From the NCBI GenBank assembly GCA_963969345.1, contig OZ017769.1:10233725-10297724 (forward strand): a stretch of DNA of 64,000 nucleotides, read 5' to 3'. This stretch comes from Turbatrix aceti. Its lineage: Eukaryota > Nematoda > Chromadorea > Rhabditida > Panagrolaimidae. The notes under the pieces were generated by a model, which saw only the letters and a program-made list of their open reading frames with translations, did not search any database and was not told the origin of the DNA. Position numbers and translations under genes: made by a program. Positions 43,827 to 56,590 of this stretch are shown piece by piece (position 1 is the stretch's first letter; the number at the start of each line of letters is the position of its first letter).

Positions 43827-46071
43827 TTATGGTTGAGGATGATGCCAAGGAGCGTCAAATGCCGCTTCATCCGGTGGGGGAAATAGTTGAGCGAGTTTTC
43901 CCTTCTGGGGGAGATCAAAGAATCCAAGTGCGGAAAGGCAATAAACAAGCTAAAACAATTTTTTTTAAATTATGACTTAAAAATACAATTAAAAAAACAT
44001 ACAACGTAGAGTACAAAAATTGTATAGAAGAACATAATAAGACCAAACACAATCCATCCTCCAGCATCGTTATAACTTTCCAGAATGTACTCAAACAAGA
44101 AGAAATAATTAATAGCAATAATAACAGCGCTGCTGACAATAACAATTACTTTTTCACTTCTGAAATAAATTTTGTTATTATTTTTGTTGTCTCCAAAAAA
44201 AGCATACGACGTAATGACGAATTCACGCATGACAATTGCGTTTGCCGAAAACGTGATACATGGAAGCAGGGAAAATGGTAGTTGAAACATTTGAATACAA
44301 TTTAGCAAATCGTTGAGTCCAGATATGTGATCGACACCCTTCGAAAAGAGTGTAACGATAATTGTTGGAAGGATAGCAAGTGAACGTGTAATAAATAGAC
44401 GCTTCCATCGTGCAATTTTAATTTGTAAAAATCCTTCCATGACAAATTGTCCAGCGTATGTGCCTGTCATTGTCGATGACTGTCCGGCAGCCAGGATGCC
44501 TGCGGCCCAGATATACAGCCCGATGGCTCCAAACGTGCATCCAAGGAAAACACCTGCATGAAAGATATCTGCGGTCGCGGTATCGGTGTTGTTTTTGAAA
44601 ATGTCGAGGTAGTAATGGGGCATGTCATTGTGATTGTCGTAACATGATTCGCGCTAAAAATGTGACAGTAATGCAAATGTAACTTTCAGTGTTACAGAAA
44701 GCAATGTAACAAATATGTTGCAAATTGTGTTGTTTTGCATTTTTGTCGTAACACATGTGAAACATTTATGTTACATAAATATTGTAACGTTTGTGTAACA
44801 CATTTTTTGTAGCGCGACGTATTTGATATTGATTTTCGATGTACTAACAAAAAATAACTCACAATATCAGCGTTACTTCTTCCATACATTCCATTGGCAA
44901 AGACAGAAACGACAAGAAGATTGATGATAAAGCTGCACGTCAAAGCCAATCCCGATTCAATGAGATTATACTTTCGGGCTTCAACAATTTTTGGTCGTTT
45001 TGTGCGATCAACATTACGACTTTTAACTAGAGCCGAGTGAAGGTAAAGATTGTGTGGCATAATAACAGCACCAATAACGCTGACGGCCATGAGAATCTGA
45101 TCCATGTTGCAGTTGCTGCACCACGGAAATATGGCGCCAATTGCTATTTCACCCTGTAACGCGGAGATTGTTACAGTGTGTTACACCGCTATGCGGGAAA
45201 AAATATAAAACATACACCTGGAGGCTTAGACTTTACAAATTCATAGCCAAATGTAACTGCCATAACGGATATTAAAAAACAAAAAACGAATTCAAATTTG
45301 CGAACGCCGTACTTGTCGAGGAATAGGAAAGTAAAGGTGTCACATATTGTGATTAAGACACCTGCCCAAAGGGGAATTCTGTAAAAAAAACTGTACACAC
45401 TTAAATTTGGGTGTATGTATAACTCACACTTGATCACTCAGCAAATACAAAGCAATAGCTGTGCCAATGACCTCCTGCATGTCACTTCCAATGATTGCCA
45501 ACTCCATCATAATCCAAAGAATCCAGCGAGGTACCTTTGCTTTGTAATAACTGTATGCAACTTCCGCCATGTCTTTGCCAGCTACGATTCCGATATTGGC
45601 TGAGAGACGTTGAAGGTAAAGTCCAAGGATGTGAGCTCCTAGCAAAACCCAGATCAGCTGAAAAGGGGGTTTTTGAGAAATTTAATTAAACTGAAAATGT
45701 TGAAAGGACTTTGCCTTACCCCGTACTTTGCCATAGCACCAGATTGCAAATCACTTTCAATGTTACCTGGATCAAGATAGGCTATGCTCATGAGAAATCC
45801 AGGACCCGTAAAAGCCCATAATTTTCGGAAATTGATAAAAGACTAAAATTTATTTATGCTTTTGAATAACTGCAGCAACATTTACTATGCGTGTTCTTAC
45901 GTCTTCTTCATCTGGAATCTCAACTTTGAGATCAAGAATATCCGCATCAAACAGCGCTTTTGAAACCGCTTGTTCGTTTTCGGAATGGGATACAGTGTCG
46001 TCGGTTAAAGAAGTTCCACTGCATCCAAGAACATCGGGATTACCTGACATGTGAATATTTTTTTCGTCCAT
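43827..46071 (-). CDS. NRAMP-family divalent metal transporter, 583 aa
   Basis: Seven exons (46071-45901, 45842-45720, 45657-45428, 45378-45216, 45153-44863, 44653-44003, 43949-43827) join in phase to 583 residues. It is a polytopic plasma- or endosomal-membrane symporter for Mn2+, Fe2+ and other divalent metals with protons (SLC11; C. elegans SMF). TM1 carries the metal-binding DPGN motif in [14 protein letters not shown]6 carries [15 protein letters not shown]. The conserved transport motif reads [21 protein letters not shown] soluble acidic N-terminus of about 60 residues precedes TM1. The start codon is 10 nt after a TAATTTAG acceptor. ACTGATAA sites lie about 0.9 kb upstream. Confidence 0.97.
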
Positions 46072-47765
46072 GTTTGATGTCTAAATTATCCAGCAATAAA
46101 TTGGCTAAAATTTGACAGTAAAACAATTGAAAACAAATATAGAAACAAGCTTCTGCCAAACATTGCAAAGGACAGTGAATTACAATAAAATAAACAGAAA
46201 TAAACACGCTGTTATAAATAAGAATACTACGTGATACTATCAAAAAAAAGTTTATTTGTTCACTGTTGAATGATGTTGATCCGATTGTAAGGAAAACAAA
46301 ACTCAGAAAAATAGAAGAAAAAAAGAATACTTGTATTCCTAGCCCAATAACAATTTTGAAGCCATAAAAACTGTGCATAGTAGAAAAACAACAAAATTAT
46401 GCTAAATATGATAACAATAATAAAAAGTGTCGTTGTTTTTTTAAAGATGACCGAAAACATTGATTTTATTATTTTTTAAAACACTGTAACAAAAAACGTG
46501 TTTTCGGTAAAACGTTTTTTTCCGATAAAAATTACAGACAAAATTTTGTGGAACTGATGCTGATATTTTTTTGTTTCTTCGGTGTCAGCAGTTCACACAC
46601 TCGTACATTGTTCTGTATATTAAACAAACAATTAAAATTGTTATAAAACATAATAATTGTAATATATGTTGAAGCTGGATTAAAATCTAAATTTGAAAAC
46701 AACATTTTTGCAGAAAAAAGTGTCGCTTATTTATACAATGCGTTAGATGATTCAGCTAACTAATGTAAGACAAACAAAATATTGTTTAATCGGATACAAA
46801 ATACAAAAACTCAAATTTGCACAAAGCACGTAACATTACCCCTTGCATCAACGCGCTGATCACTCGTTGATCACCTACCCCAACTGCCTACCAGCTTACC
46901 CCGCTTAGGAAGCCATTAAGCCAGGGGAAATGCAAGTATTTATCTTTGAACTTGCCTTAAAGGTTCTTATCAGTTATAATGGACATTATATGATGTCCTT
47001 GCACTGCAAGTCTGTCCCCTCCGTCTGAAAAGATTTTTTTGCGTCACCAGCAATCCGATACTGCTCAGAGCACGGTTAAAGGAAAAGAACCAGGATACGA
47101 CTTCCGGCATCGCTGTATCGTTTTTTACCGGTTGCACATAAGCAAGAGTTGAAAGTTAAAAGATCAACGATAAGTGGAGAACGATTTTTTGGATGCAGAA
47201 GAATTTTGACAAGCAGATGCTGATTATTGATGCACTCGTGATTTTTCTGGCTATTATATTGTTTTCAATGGTACGGAGGGAATACATTGTGTTATCAGTC
47301 TTGCTTCTTTTTTTGCTGTCTGATTGTGGTAAAACCTCGGGGTTGAAAATTTTCATTCAATTAGGGAAGCAACAAAAAAATTGTTTGGAAACTGTGAGCT
47401 TGAACATTGATTACACACCACTAAAGTTTCAAAAAACTTTGAAAAAATTGTAATCCGATGCTTAAAAAAATACTGAATAATGCGAAATTTTAGATCAGTG
47501 TTTGTTTTTATGTCGATTTCAACTCGATGAAAAACAGGAAAAAAAGGGGGGAAGCAAGAAATATTGAGCAACTGAGGAAAAAATGAAATACCTGAAAAAA
47601 ATGTCGTTTCCCGATTAAAGAAATACGGATTCCGAAGCCAAAAAAAGTGACACCAAAATCCAAAATTTATTTTTATGTATGTAAGTTTTTATCAAACATT
47701 TTAACATCTTCACGTGAAATAAATTTTTGTTTACAGTTTTTTGTTAATAATAAAACTGTCCGACG
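46072..47765. other. Gene-free flank of NRAMP with GATA sites
   Basis: AT-rich without a supported gene. TTATCAGT at 46967-46974 (reverse of ACTGATAA) and TTATCT at about 46940 are GATA-type sites in a short GC-richer island (46830-47120), about 0.9 kb upstream of the NRAMP start. This island may be the promoter, with a leader intron between. Confidence 0.35.
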
Positions 47766-48260
47766 CAGAGTTGTTTGATGCTCACCAAATTGCTCCTGCT
47801 CACTGCTCGCTCCTACTCAGCTAACGAGCGCGAAAAATTGGAGTGCTCAATGAGCATGAGCAGAGCGAGCACGAAAAATTGAATTGCTCAAAGAGCGCGA
47901 GCAGAGCGAGCGCGAGAAATTTTTTTATGAGCACTGCTCACTATAAATTTAGTGCTACAAATACTAAAATATTGATAGTTTCGATCAAAAACACGATGTT
48001 GGGGGTATCTCCAAGCAATATGCGGTCTTTCTTTTCGCAAGGGACTGAATTTGTGACTCAAAATTCACTTTTCTTGTGTGAGCCATTTTCGCTCATTGCT
48101 CGCTCCTGCTCGACTCACGAGCGTGAGCAGAGCAAGAGCAGAGGATTTTTGAATAAAACAGCGCGAGCGGAGCGAGCGCGAAAATTTTAGGAACTCAAAG
48201 AGCATGAGCAGAGCGAGCACGGAAAATTGAATTGCACAAACAGCGCGAAGTTTCAAGTTC
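47766..48260 (-). repeat. GAGC-rich dispersed element, copy 2
   Basis: The reverse complement of this stretch follows 8540-9072 block by block: the CTCGCTCTGCTCGCGCTC arrays, the AAATTTAGTGCTACAAATAC segment and the CAGAGTTGTT end. It lacks the other terminal repeat. Identity is high across the unique segments, so it is a transposed copy and not independent low-complexity drift. Confidence 0.75.
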
Positions 48261-48400
48261 TGAATATCCATGTCGACACAAAATACTGCTCAAAAAATAA
48301 AATTTATTTATTTCTCTATTTCATCCTTTGGCTAAAAAAATTCTAGCATAAAAAGCTATACAAAATGTACCCGTAGAATAAAATCTCAATCTTTGGTGAT

Positions 48401-49682
48401 CTATTCAATGTTAATTGTCTGATTTGGATCAGTATTAGCAAAATCGACGTCTGGGAAAGGATTGTTTCTGTCTGGGCCAAGGAGGGTTGTGTATACCGCG
48501 TAGGTATGTATGGAAGCACCGAGTACGACGTGGAGGTGCCAGATGGCGTGGGCAAAAGGCACGATGCCGTCCATCTTGAAGAAAACGACGCCGACTGCGT
48601 AGACACCGGCTCCAAGAAGCATGAGTGGAAGCCCTGTTCTGTCGTTCAGCGTCATCATGGCGGCGAAGGGGACGCTGGCAATGACAACGTACATGCAAGT
48701 CTCGAGGGTCTTGAATCGCTCGTGGAAATTGAACTGATACGCAATGCCCGTGGCAGCACCGACCCAGATAGCCCACTTGACGTTGATGCCCCACACTAAT
48801 GCGTGCCGCATCGAGAACCAGGGATTCGAGGAGGCGGCTATGAAGAAGTAGATCGCTGCGCGGTCCGTGATGTGCAGGTAGTAGCGGAGGGTCTTTCGCT
48901 CGGGGCGGTAGAGGTACTCGCAGAGGTGGTAGATTGTCGACATCAGGAAAAGCATCTAAAGGAGGAGATTTTTAACTGTCACTCGCAGTTCGCGACATTT
49001 ATTTTTTTTTGAAATAATATAAAAAACTGAGGTATACATTCGTGCTTTGAAAAAACTATTTAGCATTTTTTAAAGTAATTAGCAGTAATTAACTGTGCCA
49101 AAAAAACTTGTCTGTATGCAATGAAAAAATAACTTGATTTAAAATCGTCTTAGTTTACGCTTTGTTTGTAAAAATAGCAATTATGGTGGTTTCAATAAAA
49201 CCGTAGAACATAAAAAATGCGAACAAAAATTTGTTTCAAACAACAAAAATTTCATTGAAAAAATATTACAGAAAAATTAACTGTATGTAAATTTTCATCA
49301 TTCTAGAACGAAAAAAACTCACACAAGTAGCAAATCCGTAGATGGCCATGAGATGCACCTGCAAATCACGATAAGCATTCTGGACGAGGATAGTGGCGAC
49401 GTAGATTGCCGGACCAATGGCCAGGCCGTGTGTTAGCGTGTTGGCAACGTGCTCATGGGGTGTCGGTTCGTAGGATTCGCCCTTCCCTGCCCGTTTGTTC
49501 ATGTAGGGGCTGAAATCGGGGGTTCTATTGTTTTAACTGGTATATTTCAATCCATTTATCAATAAATTGTTTACTCTTTTTTGTATTACCGAAACCAAAA
49601 TATTTTATCAATAAAGAAGTAAACTGAGAAGCGTGTTTATTTTTTTGAAAACGTACTTTTCGACTCCGCAGCTGCCAGACAT
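48401..49682 (-). CDS. PAQR-family membrane protein, MMD/PAQR10-11 type, 255 aa
   Basis: Three exons (49682-49657, 49509-49323, 48955-48401) join in phase to 255 residues, the usual MMD length. The PAQR motifs are in order: PHEHVANTLTH near the start, MSTIYHLCEYL (first zinc-type His after TM2), DRAAIYFFIAASSNPW in TM3, and VVFFKMDGIVPFAHAIWHLH with the HxxWH pair before TM7. The IYFFIAAS and FAHAIWHL wording matches MMD proteins better than adiponectin receptors. PAQR proteins have a hydrolase-like seven-helix fold. MMD types sit in Golgi or lysosomal membranes. The second intron is about 370 bp, the others short. Confidence 0.9.
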
Positions 49683-52066
49683 GATGAGTTGAAAGTCAAA
49701 GGAAAATGTCGTCAGTAGAAAACAAAGTGACACCGAGTATCGTGAATGCTTTTGACAAAGTCAGTTACTCGTGAATGAGAAGACGGAACGCTGCTCCATC
49801 CAACTGGCTAGACAGGCAATCAAGTCGGATATATCGGTTCGACCACAATGACTTTTTTGAATATTGTAAAATTATTGTGGCAATGAATGAACACGTTCAA
49901 AAAAATGGCAGCGTTGCTTTCTGTTAGAACAAACACAACGACTTTCTTTTTTTTTGTGCTCGTGGCCCGTTTTTACGCAGCCCTGACTGATTGAACCGGG
50001 GCAAATTGGTAGAAAAGACGCGTATGACCTTGACTTGACTTGACCGATGCAATGACTACCTTGACTGTCGCCCAGCCGTTTACCTGTACTGGATAGCTGC
50101 GTTTTGGAAACCGAAAATGGGAGATTGACAGAACAGGACGGATAAAAAGTGCCGGTCCGCTCCGTTGTGTTGTCTTTTATTGACAACTGATGTCACCCGG
50201 AATGCTGACAAGAGACTTTCTGAAGAAATGGGTGTTTCGACGGCATTGGAAGAAATTGGGCAATGCTGGGCTCTGAAAATTTAAAAAAAAATTGGTAAAA
50301 AATGGGAAATAATTTTTTTACGCAAAAGAGAAAAATTGAAACTGACGCAACTTAATTTTTTTTATTTCATTCACTGTTTCACGGTAATAAAAAAGTTTTT
50401 TTTTTAAAAACTTCACTTCGATAACTGGTGACATTCGAACAATTCGTGTACAAAAATAAACAGTAAAAATGGTTTGTTGTTTTTCAAATTTTTAACTGTT
50501 AGTTAAAAATGCAAACATAATAAACTGAAAGTTTTTACAACATGGTTTTCTTTTATATCAAAAAGTAATATTATAAAACTAAATATTTTTTTAAATCCAT
50601 AAAAATCATTCAAAAAAATTTGAAATAACAACTTTAAGATCTATAAAACTGATTATCTTGGTTACAGTGTGCTGTGATAAAAGCAGCACTAAAAAAATAA
50701 ACTGCCCACATTTGATTAAATTTTTGCTTAAAATCAGGCTTGCCCTTTTCTGTAAAAGAAAATAATTTTTTTACACCATAAAACGAGGAAATTCCGTCAT
50801 CCAGGACATAAAAAAAACTGCGATGAAACAAGTACTTGTTCAACACGAACAATAGGCTTGTTGAGTATTATTATCGAATTTTATAATGAGTACGAAAAAA
50901 AGAGAATAGAGATGGAAGGAAGACAAAAAGTCGTCGAATGCGAGAGAATCGATAGACAGAAAAGGGCAGACGAGAAAAAGAAGAAAATGATTAACCAATT
51001 TGAAGTTTGTAGTAAAAGTTGACTCAAGCGAACAACAAAAAACAATGGGAAAAGGTTTGTAAAATTGTTTTTTTGTCAACAAAGAAAAGTTTGTGGTAAA
51101 ACTCGACATGCAAAAATGAGAACAAAACTTTTTTCGCATAACAAGGATGTTGATGACAAGCGTCGTCGGTGGTGCCTTTGCCCTTGCCCTCGCGCTCAGC
51201 TGCCGCAGCCGCTGGCTGGGTCACGAATAGACTGCCCCAGCCGGCCGGCCTGTTGAAGAGACAAGAAAAGTGGAGAGCAGAGAAAAAAAAGTGAAGGCGG
51301 GGGTTTAACTTGTTGTGGATTGATTGTGGAAGGGGAGGGAGAAGGTGGTTGTGCCGCTGCTGCTTGCTATGATAGAAAGAGCCTGCTGGGCCCGGACTGG
51401 CCGCGTTTGCAGGATTTGAAAAAACTGAGAGGCTAAGTTAGAGTCTCAAATTTGACAAATGTTAGTTAAGCAAATTTTATATTTAGGTTTAAAAATAACG
51501 AAATTTGGTTGTACTTTATAGATTTAGGTTTAAAAGAACGAAATTTTGGTGAAACCGAAATTTAAAAAAAAACTGATACGAGACGATTTTCGGAGAAAAA
51601 AAATTGAAATTGAATTTTTTTGATTTTGCGGTTCGAAGAAAAAAAACAGACAAAGCTAATCGATCATTGGTACAAATGTAAGAATATCGACTATCGACTA
51701 TAGAAAGACGGATAGTTGCTCAGACTGTCGCAGTGCGCGTGAACAAGGTGAAATCAATCATCTCATCCCTCACTGCCTGCACTTGACACATCGTATCCTC
51801 ATCCTCTTTGTTTTCAACTTTTTTCTCTTCGTTTTATGACTGACAGGCCTGAGATTTCGGTAACTTGGTTGACTGTTGTTTAGCCAAGTTTGAGGGAATG
51901 TCAACACCCGATTTCACAGACCTGGTAAATCTTTTTTCTGCGACTGCGGTGCAACTTTCCAAGAAAAATAATGGAGTGGGCATAACACAATCCCCAAACA
52001 ATAATAAACATTTCTTCATCATCATTCGGAGTAGGAATGTAAATACAAACGGGTTATGGCATAGGA
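49683..52066. other. Gene-free DNA with a GC-rich patch near 51.15-51.40 kb
   Basis: AT-rich with poly-A/T runs. A patch of about 250 bp (51150-51400) is GC-rich with GCTGCCGCAGCCGCTGGCTG-type words, but no exon structure is evident. One short open frame from 51898 is discussed under rejected items. Confidence 0.35.
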
Positions 52067-53096
52067 TATCATAGACACTTTACTTTACTTTACTTTACTT
52101 TATTACTCTTACTCGTGCATAATTACTCATTACAAAATTAAAGAGACAGTGATGAGTATCGAGATTGTACGAAGAGGGCGCCGTCAATCGTAGCTACCTG
52201 CGTCACGTCGTAGTCCTTAGCAGGAGCGTTCTGGAAGGCCGCAAAGTCGTCGGTCCATCGCCTCGGAGGGTGGCCTGGCGGACGCTTGTTTTTTGGCGCG
52301 GTCGGAGGCACTGGTTGGTCTTGCGGCTTCCAGTGGCTTAGGCGGGTTGCCCAGTTGTCCGTTGCTGGCTTCTTGGCGAACCTGACTTTGCGCAGCAGGG
52401 CCGTTGCGTACCAGTCCTTGAGCTTCGTGCGTTGACGGATGGAGTCTGACGGCAGCTTGTCGATCAAACTGCGCTGAGAATTGCATGTTCGAGACGTCGC
52501 TGGCCGCGGATGAGCGTCTGAGCTCCGTCTTTCGTGAGTGCCCACGTCTCACAGCCGTAGAGGACGGCAGGGGTGATGCACTGGTGCATGAGGCGGCGTT
52601 TTAGGCTCATCTTGACTCGTGGCGCGCGAAGGAAGTTTCGGTACTTGAAGCAGATCTTTCGGCCGGCTGCAAGACGTCGTGAGATCTCTCTTATATGGTT
52701 TCTCGGCCAGGAAACGAGTTGCCCGAGATATACGAACTCAGACACTCTTTCGACCGGTCTGCCGTTGAGGAGAATCTCTGCCTTGTCGCCGATGACGTTG
52801 GACATCCACTTAGTTTTTCCGACATTGATTTCCAAGCCGACCTCAAGAGCGTTGTCGGCAAGGTCCTGCAACATGGATTGACAAGTGGCAGCGTCGGAAG
52901 ATAGCAGGGCAATGTCGTCCGCGTATGCCAGGTAGCTCAGCGTAGAACTGCCAATACGAATACCACGATTAGACCAGTCGACTCGATTCAGCACAGCCTG
53001 GAGAACGAGGATGAACAGGAGAGGAGACAATGAGTCGCCTCGTCGGACTCCCCTTTGCGTGTCGAATTCAGCAGTAATGTCATTATCATAGACACT
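52067..53096 (-). mobile_element. 5'-truncated RTE-like non-LTR retrotransposon
   Basis: A perfect 13-bp direct repeat TATCATAGACACT (52067-52079 and 53084-53096) brackets about 1.0 kb. On the minus strand the insert starts within a reverse transcriptase: QRGVRRGDSLSPLLF, then LAYADDIALLSSDAATCQSM with the YADD catalytic motif, then CETWALTKDGAQTLIRGQRR. The frame then shifts (near 52500) to the C-terminal region ending in the GHPPRRWTDDF motif of RTE-type elements. It ends in a (TAAAG)n tail at 52080-52104. The endonuclease and N-terminus are missing, so this is a dead copy. Confidence 0.92.
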
Positions 53097-53629
53097 AGGT
53101 AATACTATTCTCTCATGATTTCCAGGTTGCTGTTATTGGCGGCAATCAACAGGCTCAAACGCTGGGTCAATTTTTTTGCCAAAGTGCCGCAGGGTTTTGG
53201 GTGACATTTAATTTTCCCCCAGAAGTTTCAATAGTTTTAGCTTCTGGGGATATTTAGTACAGACCTTAGCCTCAAAAACTGCCCCTAAGTCATAATTTAC
53301 AGGATTCAGATACGGGGCGTAGAGTTGTCAAAAGACAGGTGCAAAAAAGTCATAAAAACGGTATTTTTACCCCAAGTTTGAGTTTTTGCCCTCTGCGCTT
53401 TCGGTAAGATTTTTTGTAAGGTATGTTTTGTAGTGCAGGGATGCCGCTGGATGCAATAAAAGGGTTTGGACAAGGCGGCGTTGTTGCAATCGATGGGGGG
53501 CTGAAGTACAGTAGCCCCAAAATTTTTTATCAGTTTTAAAGTTTAGAGGCAAACTATGTTACTGAAAAATGTTGTTTTTTTCGTGGAGAGCAAAATTCAG
53601 CTTTCATGTATATTGTTTTAGCACTAGGA
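53097..53629. other. Gene-free intergenic DNA
   Basis: No gene. One SL1-like string is listed under rejected items. Confidence 0.4.
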
Positions 53630-53870
53630 TTTCACCCCCCCCCCCCGAATCGGGTCGGGGACGGGGCAGTCGGGCGGGGAAAGTCCCCCCCCCCCCGACG
53701 GAGACAGATCTAGTCGAGGACGGGGACAATTGCCCTCGAGTTTAACAACTCGCTAGGAAAAATTGAAAAAAATGGTGTTAAAAAGGTACCAATTTGCCTT
53801 TAAAACGAAAAAAGAGGTGTATTTTGAACATTTTTTTGTATTTTGCGCTGTTTTTTACCTGATTGTGTTG
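53630..53870 (-). repeat. C-rich dispersed repeat, copy 2
   Basis: Two C-tracts, GGGGACGGGG words and an AT-rich flank with ACCTGATTGTG and TTTTGCGCTGTTTTTTACCTG. Read on the minus strand this flank parallels CAGGTAAAAAACAGAGCAAAATAC at about 5287-5310 of copy 1. Confidence 0.55.
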
Positions 53871-54229
53871 TTTTTGCCGGTTATATTGTTTGCCGCTTAA
53901 ATGCCGTTTAAATGCAAATTTGCAAAATAACCGACATTATACGGTCGAATATTGCTGGCCGCTTATATTGCAAAAAATAACCGGATAGGATATGAAGTTA
54001 GAATAAAGTCAAAGAAAATAACTGTCTCAGTTTTGGACAAGTTGCATAAAAATTTGAAAATAACCGGGTCATTTTTTTCATTTTCAGTCGAATGTCCCCC
54101 TTTTTGGTCCAAATTTGCACGCTTATTTTACGCTTTTTATGCGGTTCATGATTTAGGGGGACGGTTAAAAAAGTCGAAAATAACCGCCGGTTATTTTCGG
54201 GAAATGAAAATAACCGACCCGGTTTCCTT

Positions 54230-55229
54230 TTTATTCAAATTTCACATTTTGCTTGCATTTTATTATATCTTCATCACCAAACGTTTCAAACAAGATTGGG
54301 GTCAAAAATCAGTATACCATACTGTAACCTTTGTAATTGGAACTGCAAGGATCATAAGGATTATTCCAAACACCAGGGTTCATTGGATGTGAACAATAAA
54401 TTGCGCCGCTTCTCCGTCCAGACGGAATCTGGCTCCCACGGGCCAATGCCAACAACACCGGACGTGAAAAGGACGAGGAGAAGAGTGAGGACGAAGAAGA
54501 ACTTCATCGTAGACAAGATGATTCCAACTGACTTGTTGACTGTTTTTCCGACCACTGATCTGGTATTTATATCCGTAAAAACTCAAAAAATCCTGCATAT
54601 TAATTTTTAATGCATTTCAAGTAGGGCATTTCAAGTAGTTTCTTAGAAAATTGAATTTTGCAGAAATCAGGGGGTTGTTTATATCATGGTTTTCAAAATT
54701 CTTTTGTTTGGTGAAATTATGCGTTGGTGTAAGTCCCATTCGGAATTCGGAGGATTGGAAAAAGTTTTAGAATGCTGAACAGTTTTTTTTAATGCATTAC
54801 AAGTAGTGTGATTTTACACAGGCCAAACCCTTAAAAACTGAACGCACAAAATATTTTGATTTAGTTATCGAAAGTGTAACCGAATTTGTCGAACTTGTTG
54901 ATTCTTGCAGACGAGGACAATCAGAATCACACCAGTGTTATACTATCGCGAATTCTTCGCAAAAAAAGCATCGCAGATCAATATGATCGCAGTTTGAAGT
55001 CTAACCAGAAATTCGTGATATTAGATTTAAAAAAATGGAATTTGAAGATTAGGTTTTCAACTTGTTTTTCATAAACACATGTCCAAGCAGTAGCTATCGT
55101 CACACCTTTTCACCACATTACATAATTTTTCTGGTCCTTAGCAGAACCACTCCTTCAAAAACATCTCTTATTCCGGCAATAGTTGTTTTTGATTCCGTCA
55201 AAAATTGAAAACTCTACAAGCTTAATTTC
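54230..55229 (-). repeat. Inverted long repeat, copy 2
   Basis: Reverse-complement match to 370-1332, with a few small indels. It includes the promoter-side region of about 700 bp, the signal-peptide exon and the 3' flank with AATAAAATGCAAGC. Confidence 0.8.
54361..54507 (-). CDS. Small secreted peptide, 48 aa, copy 2 (diverged mature part)
   Basis: The signal peptide (residues 1-20) differs from copy 1 at a single position (Phe for Leu at residue 5). After GVVG the sequence no longer aligns with copy 1, is Trp/Glu-rich and holds a single Cys near the end. A tail resembling the C-terminus of copy 1 occurs in the DNA only in a shifted frame, so this copy may be frameshifted or the mature part may have been replaced. 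DNA on both sides of the mature-coding stretch stays conserved. Confidence 0.4.
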   Translation of the reverse strand: MKFFFVLTLLLVLFTSGVVGIGPWEPDSVWTEKRRNLLFTSNEPWCLE

Positions 55230-55340
55230 AACTACACTTGTGACAAGCTCAAAAACATCATGTTTTACGGACTGATGACCATGTGCTTATTGGTGGCATT
55301 CATGTTGCTTTTCCCGAATCTGCTGACTATTTGCCTTCCC

Positions 55341-55423
55341 GGGAATTATCCCGGGATTCCAATCTATCACGGGACAATTCCCCACAAAATTTTAAAAATG
55401 CACGATCCCGCCTAAAATAACGA
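55341..55423 (+). mobile_element. Fragment of hAT-like MITE
   Basis: Matches 1849-1931 of the first MITE in the same orientation (TCACGGGA, AATTCCCCAC, AAAATTTT, CGCCTAAAATAACG). Neither terminal repeat is present. Confidence 0.7.
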
Positions 55424-55737
55424 ACAATATGTAAAAATCCCCAGCTTCTGCAAAACAATGCTTACAAGTTTATAATAATCATCTGTATTACTGTAACCCC
55501 AGTGTGAAAGACCCCTCCCCAGTCTGGACTGGGCCTCAGCCAAAGACCGGCTGAGGCTGGGACTCCCTCTCTTCTTCTCTCTCTTTCCATTTGGCCCTCT
55601 CCTTCCCTTCCTCAAGATGCGTAATAAACATGTAATCGTAATCAAGAGTTGGATACGTGGCGAACACTAAAGTGGGGTAAAGAGATAGCACTGGAGAGTT
55701 ATATTTATTACAAACACTTGTCAACTCATCATGTTGC

Positions 55738-56335
55738 TTATCAGTGGTATATATACTGTTTTTCCGGAAATATATTCCAAATCAGTGTCTATGGTATTGG
55801 GAGCATTTATTGAAGCCGGTTATATTTCTTATTTATTAAGTAACCTTGTGATGGCATTAAACCGATTCGCATCAGTATTGTTTCCTTTTTTCAAACAATA
55901 AATATGTACTATTTTCGATCAATGGGACGAAATTGTGGTATGCATTTATTGCATGTATTTTTGTTACTCCTAGCGCAAGGAATCTTTCTCCATGGTCGCG
56001 TATATACTATATTCCTGAAACCTTTGGTTGAATTTATGACATAGAGTATCCTATTGCTCATTATGCTTCAAAATTGGATTTCAGAATATCCCTGATTTTC
56101 CCAATTTACACTATTGTGTTTTTAGGCGTAATCTATAAAGTAAGTTTTTTGAGAAAAACAACACACATAAAATAGAGCCGAGCGAATACATCTTACTTAG
56201 CCGCATTCGGCGTATACTGTCTGTGGATTCTGAATTGCGCAGTAAACACAATTGTCTTTTTTTGCTTTTTCTGGGTTAGTATTATTTATTTGGTACTGTA
56301 CAATGTTAACAAATATTTATTTTCAAAGTAAAAAT
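55738..56335 (+). pseudogene. Broken Srt/Srx-like chemoreceptor, tandem to an intact one
   Basis: The stretch follows the intact gene at 56591-57493 block by block: a SGIYTVFPEIY segment, a TM3-like FIEAGYISYLLSNLVMALNR, the GTKLWYAFIACIF-like DNA of TM4 in another frame, the conserved exon donor after VIYK, and a final exon beginning LWILNCAVNTIV. Stop codons and frameshifts separate these pieces, and the first helix is missing. MALNR is the family signature after TM3. Confidence 0.7.
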
Positions 56336-56590
56336 GATGAATAAAGTTTCACTATTATTTTTACTGTAAATCCACATGGCTAGTAAGGTTGGTCATAAAA
56401 AAAACAATATTTATCATGTCTGCAGTATGTTTTTTGATTGTTGTTTTTGACAAAATGCAAAATCCTCGCACCTTTTTCAGAGGTGAGAGTCACCGCGCCC
56501 TTCAGCAATTTTGTTTAAAGACTAAAACACCGACCAAAGTTTTTCGCCGCACAGACAACAAACAAGCAACGCGACAGAATCAAACTCGCT

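Noticed and set aside
51865..52074. Open frame starting MSTPDFTDLVNLFSATAVQL (from 51898) next to the RTE insertion
   Set aside because: It is short and without a family or supporting splice sites. The Leu-Val-Asn segment could equally be an exon followed by a GTAAAT donor. Not enough to call a gene.
53360..53382. GGTATTTTTACCCCAAGTTTGAG, similar to the nematode SL1 leader
   Set aside because: It is followed by TTTTTG and not by a GT donor, and no Sm-binding site follows at the right distance. Probably chance similarity.
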